Origin: Symsagittifera roscoffensis
Taxonomy: Eukaryota > Xenacoelomorpha > Acoela > Convolutidae
Direction: 5' to 3'
NCBI RefSeq assembly: GCF_963678635.1
Contig: NC_087068.1
Span: forward strand, 26,228,318-26,292,317
Length of the DNA stretch: 64,000 nucleotides
Positions 23,354 through 35,892 of this stretch are shown one piece after another. The notes beneath the pieces were generated by a model that searched no databases, was not told the DNA's origin, and saw only the letters and a list, made by a program, of their open reading frames with translations. How positions within the stretch are numbered: position 1 is the first letter of the stretch; every line of letters begins with the position of its first letter. A program made the translations under genes and the position numbers.

Positions 23354-23359
23354 TTTATT
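23354..23359 (-). promoter_or_regulatory. Candidate polyadenylation signal for the GT92 gene
   Basis: TTTATT on the plus strand reads AATAAA on the minus strand, about 180 bp after the stop of the glycosyltransferase gene. This spacing is normal for a worm 3' UTR. Confidence 0.45.
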
Positions 23360-23540
23360 TACAGTATGCTAGCGATTGCAATTAAAAACTACAAATGTGA
23401 AAAATATACAACATATGGAAATTTATAAAATATTTATCAGGGATTTCATTAAAATTTACCCGTCGTCTTACTACCTGTGGTGTTTTCAGATGCGCGGAAT
23501 TGAACAGGCAATCAAAGTTCGCGAATATTTTTCATGTCAA

Positions 23541-24671
23541 TCAGAGGATAAGTTTGTTTAAAACTTTCAAAGATCTTGAAAACATTTCTGGAGTTAAATT
23601 GGCGAGCCAATTGAATCTCAAAGTATTCTTTTTTGAACACATATCATACTTTTTAGTATCGTTATAGAAAAAGTGCTTTATAGAAGTTCTAAGATGAAGG
23701 CTCCTCATGAAATTTATTCCCTCCCCTCTAGTCCAGCTAACAAGTTTATGAAAAGACTCTTTCCTCAATTTTTTTTCGAAAAATAATTCTCGATCTGATC
23801 TGTGAACCAGGCACCTATGCCATTCAGGTATCATACATACTTGACTGGAATGAATAGTTTTTCCCGGGTTCAAGTGTCGACTATAGAACAGATTTGATCG
23901 CGAAAGTAAAAAGTCGGTGGTGTTTCTGAAATCTTTTGTGAAATTACATTTTCTAGCAATAGGCTGGTCGTAAAGTCTAAAGCTGAAATGACGATGCAAT
24001 GAATTCGTTGCTGCTAAAATAGCTCGTGGAAGACTTCGGTGGAAATTAGCGTTGAAGGCTACAACTTCATCCAAGTCCTGGACAATTATGTAATCATATA
24101 TCATTGCGTATTTTAGATAACAGTAAGTATAGTGAACTGGTTTTGAATCTGCGGCTATTCTATACAAATTTGATGTTCTGTTGGAGTTAACAGATACTGG
24201 ATACATCTCCAGAAAGCCAATATCTTCGTAGTGTTTCAATATTTTCCGGACAATCGGATCGAAGCTGAAGGCGTATTTGTTTTCGTCCAATTCGCCCATT
24301 GAAATCTTTTTAACACCGGTCAGTCTCTGGTACTCGAAGTATTCGACCATATTACTTGGTCTTAGAGCATCAAAATAGCTCGTCACTGCTGGCAAGCAAA
24401 CAATAATACGAGGCTCTCTGGTTTTTTTGCTACTTTTCTGTTGATGATGGCGCTCGACTTTGATAGCATTGGTGATTGATTGATTTCCAAAACTAATTGA
24501 AACACGTTCAGGGCAGCTTTTAGAATGCCGGAACAAACAAATAATAAAGAACCCTGACCTAAGCTTGAAAATTCTTGTCGAAAATAATGTCGATTTTGCG
24601 AAATATCTCCCGTTTTCATCCATACAATTCATACTTTTCAGAACTTCTTCCGACACGGATTTTGTAGGCAT
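23541..24671 (-). CDS. GT92 (DUF23) family glycosyltransferase
   Basis: Uninterrupted 376-residue frame, the longest and best-balanced coding sequence in the window. Members of family GT92 are Golgi-type transferases that add sugars, often galactose, to glycans; the substrate here cannot be told. From about residue 88 (PRIIVCLPAV) the layout follows the family: a hydrophobic strand; a middle segment with HYEDIGFLEMYPV; then HYTYCYLKYAMIYDYIIVQD (180-199) leading into the acidic metal-binding DLDE (199-202); then the cysteine- and aromatic-rich C-terminal half (CNFTKDF, HSSQVCM, WHRCLVH). Family members usually also have an N-terminal membrane anchor and total about 420-500 residues. No convincing anchor is visible, so an upstream exon beyond 24671 or an N-terminal truncation is likely. 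The lack of introns is unusual for a worm gene and would also fit a retrocopy. The family call is firm, intactness less so. Confidence 0.8.
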   Translation of the reverse strand: MPTKSVSEEVLKSMNCMDENGRYFAKSTLFSTRIFKLRSGFFIICLFRHSKSCPERVSISFGNQSITNAIKVERHHQQKSSKKTREPRIIVCLPAVTSYFDALRPSNMVEYFEYQRLTGVKKISMGELDENKYAFSFDPIVRKILKHYEDIGFLEMYPVSVNSNRTSNLYRIAADSKPVHYTYCYLKYAMIYDYIIVQDLDEVVAFNANFHRSLPRAILAATNSLHRHFSFRLYDQPIARKCNFTKDFRNTTDFLLSRSNLFYSRHLNPGKTIHSSQVCMIPEWHRCLVHRSDRELFFEKKLRKESFHKLVSWTRGEGINFMRSLHLRTSIKHFFYNDTKKYDMCSKKNTLRFNWLANLTPEMFSRSLKVLNKLIL

Positions 24672-25000
24672 GATGAGCGAAGTCTACAGGTAATTGATGC
24701 GAACGAAAACAGAAACTTAAAATTGAAGAAAAAAAACGTTCTCAACCATGGCAGAGGTTGTGGTTTCATGGCCAGGCGAGTGCTACCAGTTTTTGTTATT
24801 TCCAGATTGTCGCAACTTTCCAAATCGTTTTTTTCCAGACTTTGAAGACAGAGGACATAATTCTGCGACCGCATTATGAGGCCAAACTGTTCACTGCATA
24901 GCCACACAATTTGGAGTCTGTAGGTCATTGAAACCCATAGACAAGTCTTTTAATGTAATTGAATTCCACTTAGAAAGTTTCCATTAATTCCGCGCTCAAT

Positions 25001-25350
25001 TATGTGCAACTTAAATTTTGCTGACACATTAGTTATATCGCGGATTCTGCAACGAGCGAATATAGCTTGTTTTTCCGAATTCCTCAAGTGCAAGCGGATT
25101 CCGCAAACTATTATCGAGTTCGCTAAAGTCAGCAAAATCTGTGGAACCCGCTTGCAGCGTAACCTTACTATGCATTTATATTGTTATTTGCTTGTGGACT
25201 CCGCAAACGGTTTTGGTTCCGCAAAATTGAGGTTTTTGCAGCAACTTTTAGCAGTAAAATTTCGTAGCTATTTGCTCGTGGAATCCACAGCAGCGAAGAA
25301 ATTCAAAGAAATTAATCGTTGCACTTTTCGTTGCATACTTTCAAAATGTT
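25001..25350 (+). repeat. Dispersed repeat rich in GGATTCCGCAA motifs
   Basis: Several direct and inverted GCGGATTCCGCAAAC-like words (near 25038, 25095 and 25198), plus TATTTGCTCGTGGAATCC and GAAGAAATTCAAAGAAATT. The same order occurs at 62860-63190. Open frames across it are by-products of the repeat. Confidence 0.65.
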
Positions 25351-25920
25351 AATGAAAGAAATAGAAAGAATAGGTTATGCAATTCAATTTCTTTCTTGTT
25401 GTTTGACAGTTGTTGTTATAGAACAGAAATTTTTGTATTTCTACTACAGATTTGTCCTTCATTATGTTTCTTCTACCAATCGATCCCCGTTTTTTTGTTT
25501 ATTTCAATCGCTTTTGCATGGAAAAATTTATTTGTTTTTTTTTGTTTATTTAATAAAATGGCTTTTTTAAATCAGTGCTGACAAGTTTTTTGAAGTTCAA
25601 GATTTGTTTATGCATTGCATTTTTTTTTTCTAATATATATGGCATTTTTCCTGAAATTGTCTTATTCAGCAAAAATTGAAGCAATGCGAAATTTTTTATT
25701 ATGCTGGTCAAAAAATTAAAGTCCAGTTTTTAAACCAAAAAATCATCTAGTTATTTTCTGATCTCCACGTTTGAGCTATTTGAACGTGGAGTCAACCTGG
25801 CAAAGAAAATGATCGGAAAATTGAAAGACAAAAATCAAACCGTGAAAAAAATTTTAGAGTGAGCAAGCTCGAGAATAGTTCCTGACACAAAAAACTTCTT
25901 CGAGACATACAGAACTGAAC
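25351..25920. other. Intergenic, no gene recognised
   Basis: T-rich sequence with short hydrophobic chance frames such as 25319-25570. A small perfect inverted pair, CTCCACGTTTGAGC / GAACGTGGAG, lies at about 25763-25791. Confidence 0.45.
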
Positions 25921-25922
25921 AA

Positions 25923-26430
25923 ACCTGCTCGTATCACGACGACAACTTGAACGGTTTCGACCGTCTTTTAACACCTATGGAGTAGTTTTTGACTGAAAAA
26001 ATTACGTTTTTTTGAAAAACAAAAGCTTTTAAACCGTTTTTTTTTTCTAAAATCATCACCACAAACACTGTTCGAGGTTCGAAAGATATAAGTAGCAGAT
26101 AGTGATATATTAAGTTGAACAAATAGCATGCCTTATTTCAAGTGGAATTGTTTTCGAGCCGAGTTTGATGGCCGCTTACGCGTTAATTGCACGAAATAAA
26201 TCATTCGTTAATTTGCACGTTAATGGTTCAAATCAGCCTAATAAGCATTTTCCAAACCCTCATTACTTCGCGAAAACTATTCACAGTTAAATTAATATTC
26301 ATAAATTTAAGCTCATGAAATCAACTTTCTAGATGATAAAAAAACACCGTCAAAAAATTGCTAGGTAAAATTTGAGTGTTGTCTGGATAAAAAAAAGCAC
26401 CCCCGGAGCACAAATATTCCATAGCATTCT
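25923..26430 (-). repeat. Diverged fold-back family unit, inverted
   Basis: Starts with a decayed end (CTGCTCGTATCACGACG and a GGAGTAGTT box). It contains GCTTACGCGTTAATTGCACG, TCACAGTTAAATTAATATTC, and a GGAGCACAAATATTCCAT end at about 26417. Order and orientation match the unit at 4248-4900. Confidence 0.65.
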
Positions 26431-26989
26431 CTTCAAAAAGTTTCAAAAACAGTTCCTTCTCTTAGTTCTTTTAAACTTCATCTACTATTATTCAAAGCTT
26501 ACAACAATTGACTCTAGAATTGCTTTGACTAATTACTAACTTTTTTTAATGAAAACCAAACTCGACTGAATAATTTTGCGATGTAGAGTTTGCGCACAAA
26601 TTGTTATCTAAAAAAACTTTTTTGAACACTATGACTCCTGTAGACTTCAATACTCAGTTCCGTTTTGAGTGTAGGTTAACACAACGACTTTCTTCGATGA
26701 TCCAGCTCGTTCATCGCAAATTGCTCGCCAGAAAAATAAAACCAACTTTCCTTCATGCTCGTTAACGGTAACATCTTGTCTTTGCAAATTGCTGTCGTGA
26801 TCCGAATACAGTATCTGTTGGTTGCCTTCCTTTTCCTGCTGCTTTTCTGTTTCAAATCCGTTTATGTTGTTAACTGATCATAAATTTCGGACTTTTTTAC
26901 CGTAAATTGAAAATCGGGCAACTTATATTATCGAGTAAAGACTCAAAATCTATATATATTTTTTTGCGGGGGTTGCGGAGATAGATTTG

Positions 26990-27110
26990 AGAATTTGACG
27001 CTTCTTTACCCTCCTGCCACCCCAAGGTTCCCTCTGCAGTACTTTTTACGACAACATCATTTTTCGCCGACCGACCCTACATTTTTTCAAGGCTTCAACA
27101 AATAAAATTT
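26990..27110 (-). repeat. GGCGCC-family repeat fragment, inverted
   Basis: CTGCCACCCCAAGGTTCCCT, AGTACTTTTTACG and CGCCGACCGACCCTACA match the reverse complement of the right half of 6373-6722. The fragment ends immediately before the LTR element. Confidence 0.55.
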
Positions 27111-27120
27111 TTGAAATTTT

Positions 27121-27473
27121 TGAGTTGATGTCCCGGGTGGCTCACTCATAGAGTAATTTCAGATAAGGTACACAGTCTGTTCGACACAATATCTTAATTT
27201 CGGCCGGATAGATTCGCGCAATTTTTTAGTCTAATATCAATCTGAACCTTACTCTCCTCGTCTCAATAGATATAGTGTATACTGATTTTTTGCGAGTTAG
27301 ATATCAGGAAATGTCTAGAAGGAAAACAACTGTATTCTAAGTTATATTTATTTTGTTCTCATGCTGAAACTATGCTTAGTTTCAGCGTTAAAAATGTCAT
27401 TTAGAAATATTTTATAGAGATAGTTTTATCAATAATATAATTGGATATAAATACTAGTTTCAAACTGGTTCCA
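27121..27473 (-). repeat. 3' LTR of the retrotransposon
   Basis: 353 bp. Starts TGAGTTGATGTCCCGGGTGG and ends AAACTGGTTCCA on the plus strand. It aligns along its length with 48930-49292. Shared blocks include TTTCGGCCGGATAGATTCG, GATTTTTTGCGAGTTAGATA and AACTAGTTT-like ends. Many substitutions and a few indels separate the two LTRs, showing an old insertion. Confidence 0.92.
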
Positions 27474-27484
27474 CCCATCCGGAT
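27474..27484 (-). promoter_or_regulatory. Possible polypurine tract
   Basis: On the minus strand GGATGGG abuts the start of the 3' LTR, the place where plus-strand DNA synthesis is primed. It is short and includes a T, so weak or decayed. Confidence 0.4.
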
Positions 27485-30400
27485 TTTAGAGAGCTTTAAG
27501 TTTTAATGTTTTTTGCAGCGAAGGATGGATGAAGAGATTTCTTATTTCTTTGATTAGTTTTTTTTTGAAGATTTGACTGCGTGAGAGAAGAGGGAGAGAC
27601 AGTTGTTTGTGTTTTGGAGTAGATGTCATCATAGAGAGCAGGGGTACAGCTGTTCGTGTTTTAGAAGTGGGTCTCGTAAATCCTAGATCGTCTTGAGTCG
27701 ACGTGTCAAGGTTTCAGATCTATGCAATGATGTGTTGATTTCTTGATTTCGTTAAGCTATAGCGAGACTACGTGCAAGATGGAGTTTCATTTTTTTGTGT
27801 GAAGCACCAAGTGACTAGGATCCATATATGAAGTTAACATCGAGTTGGCCCTTGTTCTTCTTCAATGGGCTCCTTTGCTGCCATGTTCGGTCCATACTTT
27901 AAGTCCTGTGAGGGTTGTGACTACGACAACAAACCAATAGATTTGCCATTCCAAAGTCGAGTTTTTATCTCCCTTTGCTGCTTGTTCCTTTTGCTCTAAG
28001 AAACTTTTACATTGCATATTTTTATCTATATGTTAATATTGGGATCAGTTTCAGTTATGATATTTATTATTTGTTTTCTCGAAGGTGTTTTTTTTTAGTT
28101 TCGGTTATTTTGAAGAGTTGCTCACCCTGGAGCCACTCTTAGCAAACATTGAGGATCGGTGATGTAGCATATGGTTGGTGCATGTACTTCGAATGACGTT
28201 GTTCTGGTTGGTTAGGCCAGAAGGGGATAATTATTACAGTCTCTTTGAGCAAATTATTCTCTTTTTGTGTTCAACTTTTTTTTTATCAAGTGTTTTTCTC
28301 TTTTTTTGGCTGTGTCCTTTTATCAAAAATAGGTTGTTGTATTTTGTGTTTTTCTTTTGAGTTTTCAGTGTTTCAAGTAGTTTTAATAAAACTTGAAAGT
28401 GAGTTTCAAAAGAATAATTTATCTAGTTTTAATCTGCGTTTACTTTGGTTTGAGTTTCGTGGGACTTTCTTATTCTTGCGATTAGTTTTGGGGCCTTGTT
28501 TAGTGTAAGCTTACTTGTAATTATTTTCAACCGGGTGGAAGGAAATTTTTAAACGAATGAAAACAAGTTAAAATTGTAATCAGTTATTTTCTGAAACTAG
28601 AATTCATTTATTAAACAATTCTACGTGGGCGAGTTAGTTGATTTTGGTGGAAAGAGTGTGTGAAATGTGGGCAAAAAAAAAACATCATTATAAAAGAAGC
28701 ACACATAAAAGAGTTAGTTTTCTTTAAATTATTTTACTAATTCAAATATAAATTTTACAAAAAAAATTATCAATTTAATGCAATTTGTAATAAATTTATT
28801 TGGCTAAGATTATCTATTGACATGGTTCAGATAAAAATTTAAAAAAGAAGAAGAGTTTTTTATATTTCTTTTCTGTTTTATCTTAAAATTAATGCCTTGT
28901 GAAATCTAGAAAAGAAAAGTAAACACACGTGTAGGAATGGTGAGTGTCTTGTTGTTTTGTGTTAGTGATAATAAAAAAAAAATCTTACGATTAGACGGGT
29001 CAGGTTCAGGAAAAAATCTAATGGGAAGTTACTTTTAATGGTGTCGGATGTTACTAAGGGCTTAGCAAGTATGAATTCTACGTTTTTAGTGCAAAGCATT
29101 GGCCAAAGAAGTGCAAACGCTCTGATGATATCTACTTCTTCGGTGGAAGCTGAAAACTCATGGTTAGTATTTTGAGTGAGGTTTTAAAGTTTGTGATTAA
29201 ATTTAGTGCGGTGGATATTTTCCAGTAGGGCTATTTCAATGGGCTGTATGTATTCTTGGGGAATAATGATGGGTCGGGCGTCTTCTAGTGGGGAAGTGTT
29301 AGTCAGTGCGCAAAATTTGTACATCTGTCGAATAGGATTGCAATTACAGAGGGTTCCATGCAAGTGAGTTGATTTGATGCAAAATGTGAAGTTTCAAAAA
29401 TAGGGTGATGTGTATTTTGAGTTTAAACGATGGTGTGGATTACAGGATGGTGGACGGTGTATGCAGTGTTTTTGTATAAACATATAATTTGTGTATGAGT
29501 GGGTTGGTATTGTTTTCAGCATGTGTTTGTGTAAACAATAAATATCTCGTTCCTTCGGTGTGAGGAAGTTAAATGTGAGTGCAAAGTGATTATATTTATG
29601 AAAGAAAAGTTCAAGATCCTTAGTGTTTTGAGTGTGTAATCTATGATATGGTCGGTTTTTTTGTAAGTGCTATCAAGATATATTATATATTCTAATTTTA
29701 TGAAAATTTTTTAAATTAGTTGAGGGTTAATGTTTGGGTCGTCGTCATACGGATAATCTTCCATATAGGTAGTGATAGCGTGGTCAGAATGGTTTAATGA
29801 AATTCGGTTTGCTTTGGGTAATGTGAATCTGTTTAGTGTTTGGTTTAAACCTATAGTGGTGAATTGATTTTCATGCAGTGCGGTGGTTAGATAATTAATG
29901 ATGGTCTCACAAAATTCGTTATTGGCGGGGTTTTTTTTCCAAGGGAATTTTTAGTGGGTTAGAAAATTTGTAATAGGGGATCCAGGTTAGTGTAGGGAGT
30001 AGGGTAAGTTCATCGACATATGGTGTATGTGGGTTTTCCTTCGCTGCATTGTAGTAAGTATATTGAGGGAAAAATGGTAATTTTTGAATCAGGAAATCTG
30101 GGGTATTAGTGTGCTTAAGATGATGGCAATATAGTCGGGATGACTGTGGGCGGCTAATAAGGAACTGAGGTGTAGTGTTAGGGTGCTTGCGTTTCATGAA
30201 AACTCTTTGGGCTCGTGTGGGTGGAATGCGGGAGTAGAGGATTCGGAAGTTGAAGCTGAGTGAGTTAGTTGGTGAATTGATAATTGTGTCTTGAATTTGT
30301 TGTTGATGAGATATAAAATTATCTGAATCATGCTCAAGTTAATCGTCTGTGATAGGGCTGGGTGTATCGGGTTCAATACTTGATAGAGGGGAGAGGATAG

Positions 30401-33400
30401 AGTTAGCGTCAGTGTGTGAGGAGAGAGAGGGATATGGTTCATCCGGGAGAGGGGTAGTTATAGGCTAGAAAGGTGTTTGAGAAACATTAGTCGGGCTAGA
30501 CGAGGAGTCAAGAAAATTGTCGTGGTTTTTATATCAAAACTATTAAAATTAGAAACGTTACTGAAAACTGTTTGAGTTGAGTCGTCTGAGTCCAAGCGTG
30601 GTGAGTTAGAAAAAAACTGGGTAGGGGAGAAGAGGTGAGATCTGAAACTGAAATGAGCGAATTTGGCGTTGGCAAATGGATGGATAGGAAAGGGAACGGT
30701 TGAGGGATCCAATTTGTCCGCCCACGTTTGGCTAAAATAATGATTGGTTTGAGAGCAAAAATTTTTTGTGTGTGGTTGTTCTACAATTTGTTCAAATGTA
30801 TCATCAATAATCGATTGTTGGAGTGTTTTGTAGGATATTGGGCTTTGTTGTGAAGTACTGGTTTGGAGTTAGCGTTCGGCGATCGGAGATGGGTGTCTAT
30901 GACTTTGTGGAACTAAAAGTAAAGGGTGATTATTATGTAAGTTGGGTAAATGGGACGGTGCTGCAAGTGCTGTATTTGTCATCTTGTGGAGTATCATATA
31001 CATTTGGTTTTGTAGATTTTTGTTATATTTGCTAATTTGAGCATCTTGAAGATTTTTAATAATTGATTTGGAAAAAATTCTAAAAAAATCTTGCAATTAA
31101 AATGCGTGTCACGCTTGCCTGTTCAGTGTCTTGTGTATGTATTATAATGTCCCTTTGGGAGTGAAAATAAAAATCCAAAAAAAATAAACATTAAGTCCAA
31201 TAAAATATTAACTGGTGAAATGTGTTGTGGACGGTATTTTGCTCCATTGAGATATATACTTATATATACAATCTTTAATATCTTCGAAGTATCTACTATA
31301 GTCTTGTCGGTAGATGTCGGAGAAACCTTATGTTTCAGCGAGTTTTTGCAAGTTCTGATCAATTGATTGTCTTTGTATTGAATTCATTTTGGTGAGATTG
31401 TCTTTGAAAGTGAGTCCTTGAAATTGTCGCGTTCTAATGTGATTTTGTATGTCAGATTTAGATTGATTTTCTATTGATTGTAGTCTTTGCTCGGGTTTCG
31501 AGCGGTTGCGCGTATGCTTTCAGGTGAATTTTTGTTTAAAGGTGCATTTAATGTAGGGTATGGAGTAAGAAGACAAAATTTATCTTCGTTTGGGTTAAGC
31601 TGTACTTCATTGTGGCTGTTTTCAGATCCACATGGGACAAGTGTATCCCAAAAAAAGGTTCGGCTCGATATTGTATCTACAAAATGAACTTTGCTTTTAT
31701 AAAATATAGGTATACTTTGGTTGCATATTTTGTCGTCAAAAACAGAAAGTGGTAAAAAATTTTAGTTCAAGTATAATACCAAAGATTGTTTCCTTCATAG
31801 TCAATGAAGTTAGAGCGGTTACGGGATGAGAGATTTCCTGCGTAAAATATTTTAAGTACTGCTCTAGGTCGAGAGATTGTATTATTTGTGTTGGTTCTAA
31901 TTCACATAAGTGGTGGATTGTTTCTAATTCGGAGAGTGACATTTCTCAAAAAAAATACTTTAAGTGAAATCTAATTGCATGTCAAGATGATTATTGTGAT
32001 AGAATGCGCCAAAATGGGTGTTATTCCTTAGTGAAACTTCCTGTAATCGTGTTATATCTTTTTTCTGGATGAATTTTTCCGCTAGTGTTTCTTGTATTTT
32101 TGTAATACGTTACTGGGATGTAGGATTTTTTGTCTACTCGATTTTGATATGATTGTGCTTCATCAATAATAAATTTGCTTGTTTTCATGTCCAAAACTTT
32201 TTCGTAATCAACAAGAATTTCTGAATATTGTGTTTTGAAAAGTGGTTTCGGATACTTACATGCGAATTCCGTTTCAGATTAAATTTGAAAAGGTGTTAAT
32301 TTGTTTTCTATCTATCTACATTTTTTTTTCTGTGAGTTTGATCTGATTCGACCAGGGTTGATTTTGTCGATAGGTATAGATTCTATGAATTGTTTTTTGG
32401 AAATTTTATCATTCTTGTGTGAATTTTGGCGAATTGCAATGTGGTACATATGTCTTCAGGGAACCAAACTATCTATGCCTGTGTTCGTGCAACAAAAATC
32501 CTATATCGTTTTTACAAGGCAAGCAGATTCCCTGCTACAAATTTCTATCATCTTTTAATTCTCGTGTTAATTGTACTTTTTTTAATTGAATTTTCCAATC
32601 GAAAAAAAAATGATTTCTGGTAGTCTGCAATTTTTGTGTCTACTTTACAATTTGATGGGTTATTTATTCTAATGTGTGGTATCCAGTTTTAATTGTGTAA
32701 ACTGTAGGTGAAACGTCCGTGTGCGCGTGATACGGGATTTTATCGACTTGTTGTACAGGACCTTGATGGCGTTGAAGTTGTGCTTGGTGTGCAGAGTCTA
32801 GAAAAAATAAAAAATTTACCATATTACGTTTTGTGCTTTTGTTTGTGACCATTTTTAAACGTTGTAATTCATTTTTACAATCTTCGTGTTTCAGATATAA
32901 AAGTGGTTTGATATTTTTTTGGTGAAAGGATTAATGATCGAGTCTATTTTTTTGCTCTTTGAAACTTGTGAACAATGTACTATCATTTTTTAGAATTTTG
33001 CTGTAATTTTACATCCTGTTAGAGTTTTAGCTCGGGCTTTTGAGTAAAGTGTAGCTACTATAGTTGTTGATTATGTCTTCTGTTTCAGATTTGCATTGTG
33101 TTACTTGATTAACTGCGTAGTGTTTTTGATGATTATCTTCACAATCATAATGTGTAACAAGGAAGTCTTGTGGTCCTGTTTGGGGGGACGGGTTCGGATG
33201 AGGCATGGTTTCTAGAAGTTCAAGAGGGAAAAGATTTTGATTAGAAAAAATATTAAAAGATGCATGACAAAACTGAAAAATGATTATAGATTGATAAGTA
33301 TGCTTTTATCTTTTTTGCAATCTATCTTCTTTCTAGATAAGTTCTGTTGTAATAAATGTCGGTGGTTAAAATTGAGGGGTTATATTCGGTGGGGATAGTG

Positions 33401-34900
33401 GTTTGGATTGATGTACGAAAATTTTTAATTTTTTAGTTATTTGTAATTTAAGGGTAAAGTTATGTTGGACAAGGATTTGTATATTATGTTCTTGTATGTC
33501 CTTGTGAATATCGTGTCTAGATTGTAGTCTATTGAGTGCGTAATTCTGGAGTCGATTGCTATCAAGTTGCTGGCCAAAAATGAGAGGGGTGCTCCTGAAT
33601 AGTTCCAATATAAGCGTAGTGGGGTATTTCAACTCTGCAGTTCACGAGGTCTATCGTCTAATTGACTTGGAAAATTTGTAGGGAATTAGTTGATGTTGTT
33701 TGACTTGTGACTAAGAGCGTTGATGGAAGTAATAGAGTTTCTGGTAGTGATAAAGAGGTGTCTGATGAAATATCTCTTGGATCATTAACTACGTTTCGTT
33801 CACCTTGAAAAAATGTTTTTGTCGTCAAATGTGGAAGTCTTTATGATGAAATAGGGGGATTAAAGGGAAGTTCACGAATTTGTTCAGAAGTGGGTGTTGA
33901 ACGTAAATAATCTGACGGAATATTTGAATTACTGTTTTGCGAATTTTTTTGAAGTGATAGAGGGGTGCTTTGTATTGTTTTACTGGAAAGATCTAGAGGG
34001 GCGATGATGGTGTTGGTGGTATGTTAAAATGATCTCTTGGTTTTGTAGGGTTACGATTTCGTCTTGGGTGAAGAATTTGTCTATCAATTTTTGTCGTTAA
34101 TTTTTTTGGTTTTGGCTTGGGTGTCTGGTTCTGTTAAGATCTTGTTGAAGTGAGGGGTAGACGTTATATGTTGGCTCGTATTGTGGATCACTCAGGGGTG
34201 CTTGACGAACGGCGTGTACTAATGGTTCGGATAGTGATGCGTGTCTTTCTTCAAATGAATAAGGGTTTTCTACAAATGAGATACGCGTAGATGATTGGGG
34301 TTGGCTTGTTTGGCTAGATGTCGGTTTTGTCGGGGGGTTCTGGGATGTAGTGGTTGTTGGGGATTCTTTAATAGGGCGTGAATAAACAATATTGGAACGT
34401 TTAATTGCTCGATTTCTTTAAGTCAGTATTCTTCTGCAAAAATAATTAGCAAAATATTTGCTAATTCAAAAGAAATTCTTTCCTTTTTGTGCATTTAAGG
34501 ATTGTCAAAATGAGAGAAATGAGAAAAGTTAGAAAAATTTGTGAAACGAATAAGAATGTTTGTCTTACTTAGTAAACTTCGGATCATTTCTAAAAAGTTT
34601 TAAGTTTCGTACCTGATTAGGTGGTCAATGGTTTTGGAGACAGAAAGAAAAGTTTGCTTGAAGAATAGAAATGAAAGAATTGACTACAAAAAATTATAAA
34701 AAAGAGGATCTTTAGTTCTAGAAATTCGGTAAAAAGAAAAATACAAAGTTAAGAAGTGTTGAAAAATTTGAGAGATAGGTTGAAATGAACTCAGTTTGAA
34801 AGAGGCATTTGAAAAATGGTTTGTTCTGTCGAAGTGTTTTCTATTTTCGTCGGATTTTTTTATTGATTTTTGACAAATGGGTTAGGTATGAGGAGTTTTC
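27485..34900 (-). pseudogene. Post-integrase region of the retrotransposon, decayed
   Basis: About 7 kb between the integrase remnant and the 3' LTR. Minus-strand fragments are rich in Pro, Ser, Thr and His (29919-30197, 30194-30442, 30458-30712). They also include a helical, polar piece with NRLQSRHDIHKDIQEHN (33366-33632). One strongly hydrophobic segment, LLDLMFIFFGFLFSLP, followed by a short basic tail, is within 31123-31362. This could be the remains of an additional (env-like) frame or several unrelated frames. I recognise no family. Plus-strand open frames here are antisense by-products. Confidence 0.4.
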
Positions 34901-35213
34901 AGTTTTCTAGGCCTGTTTTTATTTGTAGGAAGAATAGGGGATTTTGGGAGGTGAAACGGCTTTAGACTAAGTGATCATGTCGGATTTTTTCTTGGGGCCA
35001 ATTTAATAACTTTTTGGAAGAATGCGTGTTACAATTGAGACAATGTTGTTGATTTTTGTGCTGATTGATAGAAGAGGGTTGAAATTTTTGTATGGTAATT
35101 ATTTAAATTGTCAACTAGAAGAGAAGAGTAGTGCTTATTTTGACCTGGAGGTCTCTCAGTTATAGTTCAAGATCTAGTTTAAGTTGATTTTGTAAATGGT
35201 GGAAATGATCTTC

Positions 35214-35892
35214 TTAACGAGTGTGAAGTAGTAGATTATAACAAATTGAATCTTTATGGGGTTGACAGTAAGCTTGTGCGTTTTTTGAGGATTTTCCCGT
35301 GAACATCATCGGCTTACGTGGATTTTGGTCAAAAACCATTTCGAATGGTGATACTCCAACTGCTGTGGTGGTTTGAAATTTATATGCTAATGAGAATAAT
35401 TTTACGACTGCTGACCATTCGGAATATTTTTTATCGTCTCCGTTTATTATACAATGCAGGTTTTTTGTAGTGAACGGTTCATGCCTTAAACTAGTCCATT
35501 TGTCCATGGGGCATTGGGTGTTCTAGGTTCATGTTTTATATCATAGAGGTGACATTTCATTTTTGTTGAAATCTGTTCCATCGTCTGTGACACGGATTTT
35601 TGGTAGTTTAAATTTTGCTATCCAGTGTTCGTAAAATGTTGTTTAAGCATAATAAGCGTTGCAGTGAGGTAGAGGGTTGAGTGCTACTTAGTGTGTAAAT
35701 GCATCTACTTTTGCCATTATTTATGAGTTTTTTCTGAGGAGGATGATATAGGACCTTTGGTATCAATTGAGATTCTGTGATTGAAATAAAGTATTTGTCC
35801 TTTGACATCTTGTTTTTCGCTGCTTGTTTTTGGTGTGGAAAAGTTTTGTTTAATTGACTTGTTATGCAATCATTGCACAGTACTTTTTCCAA
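35214..35892 (-). pseudogene. Integrase remnant of the retrotransposon
   Basis: Inserts element DNA into the chromosome when intact. Reading the minus strand: a zinc-binding half starts LCNDCITSQLNKTF (C-x2-C, within 35834-35892). Then comes the core strand SIDTKGPI (about 35750-35770), whose Asp fits the first catalytic residue. A segment WIAKFKLPKIRVTDDG (about 35580-35630) fits the second Asp. At 35486-35488 G-L-V is followed by TAA and then G-M-N, at the place where the catalytic Glu is expected. The distal part has TTTAVGVSPFEMVFDQNPRK. At least two frameshifts and several stops are present. It lies directly after RNase H, as in Ty3/gypsy. Confidence 0.8.

Noticed and set aside
24638-24928. 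96-codon minus-strand frame just upstream of the glycosyltransferase gene as its first exon
   Set aside because: It overlaps the gene start in a different frame, contains repeat-like sequence, and ends in a low-complexity Phe run. No splice pair joining it in frame is evident.
27129-27215. tRNA-like boxes at the LTR edge (TGGCTCACTCATAGAG and GTTCGACAC)
   Set aside because: They belong to the LTR, recur in the other LTR with the second box changed (GTTTGTCAC), and I could not find a fitting cloverleaf.
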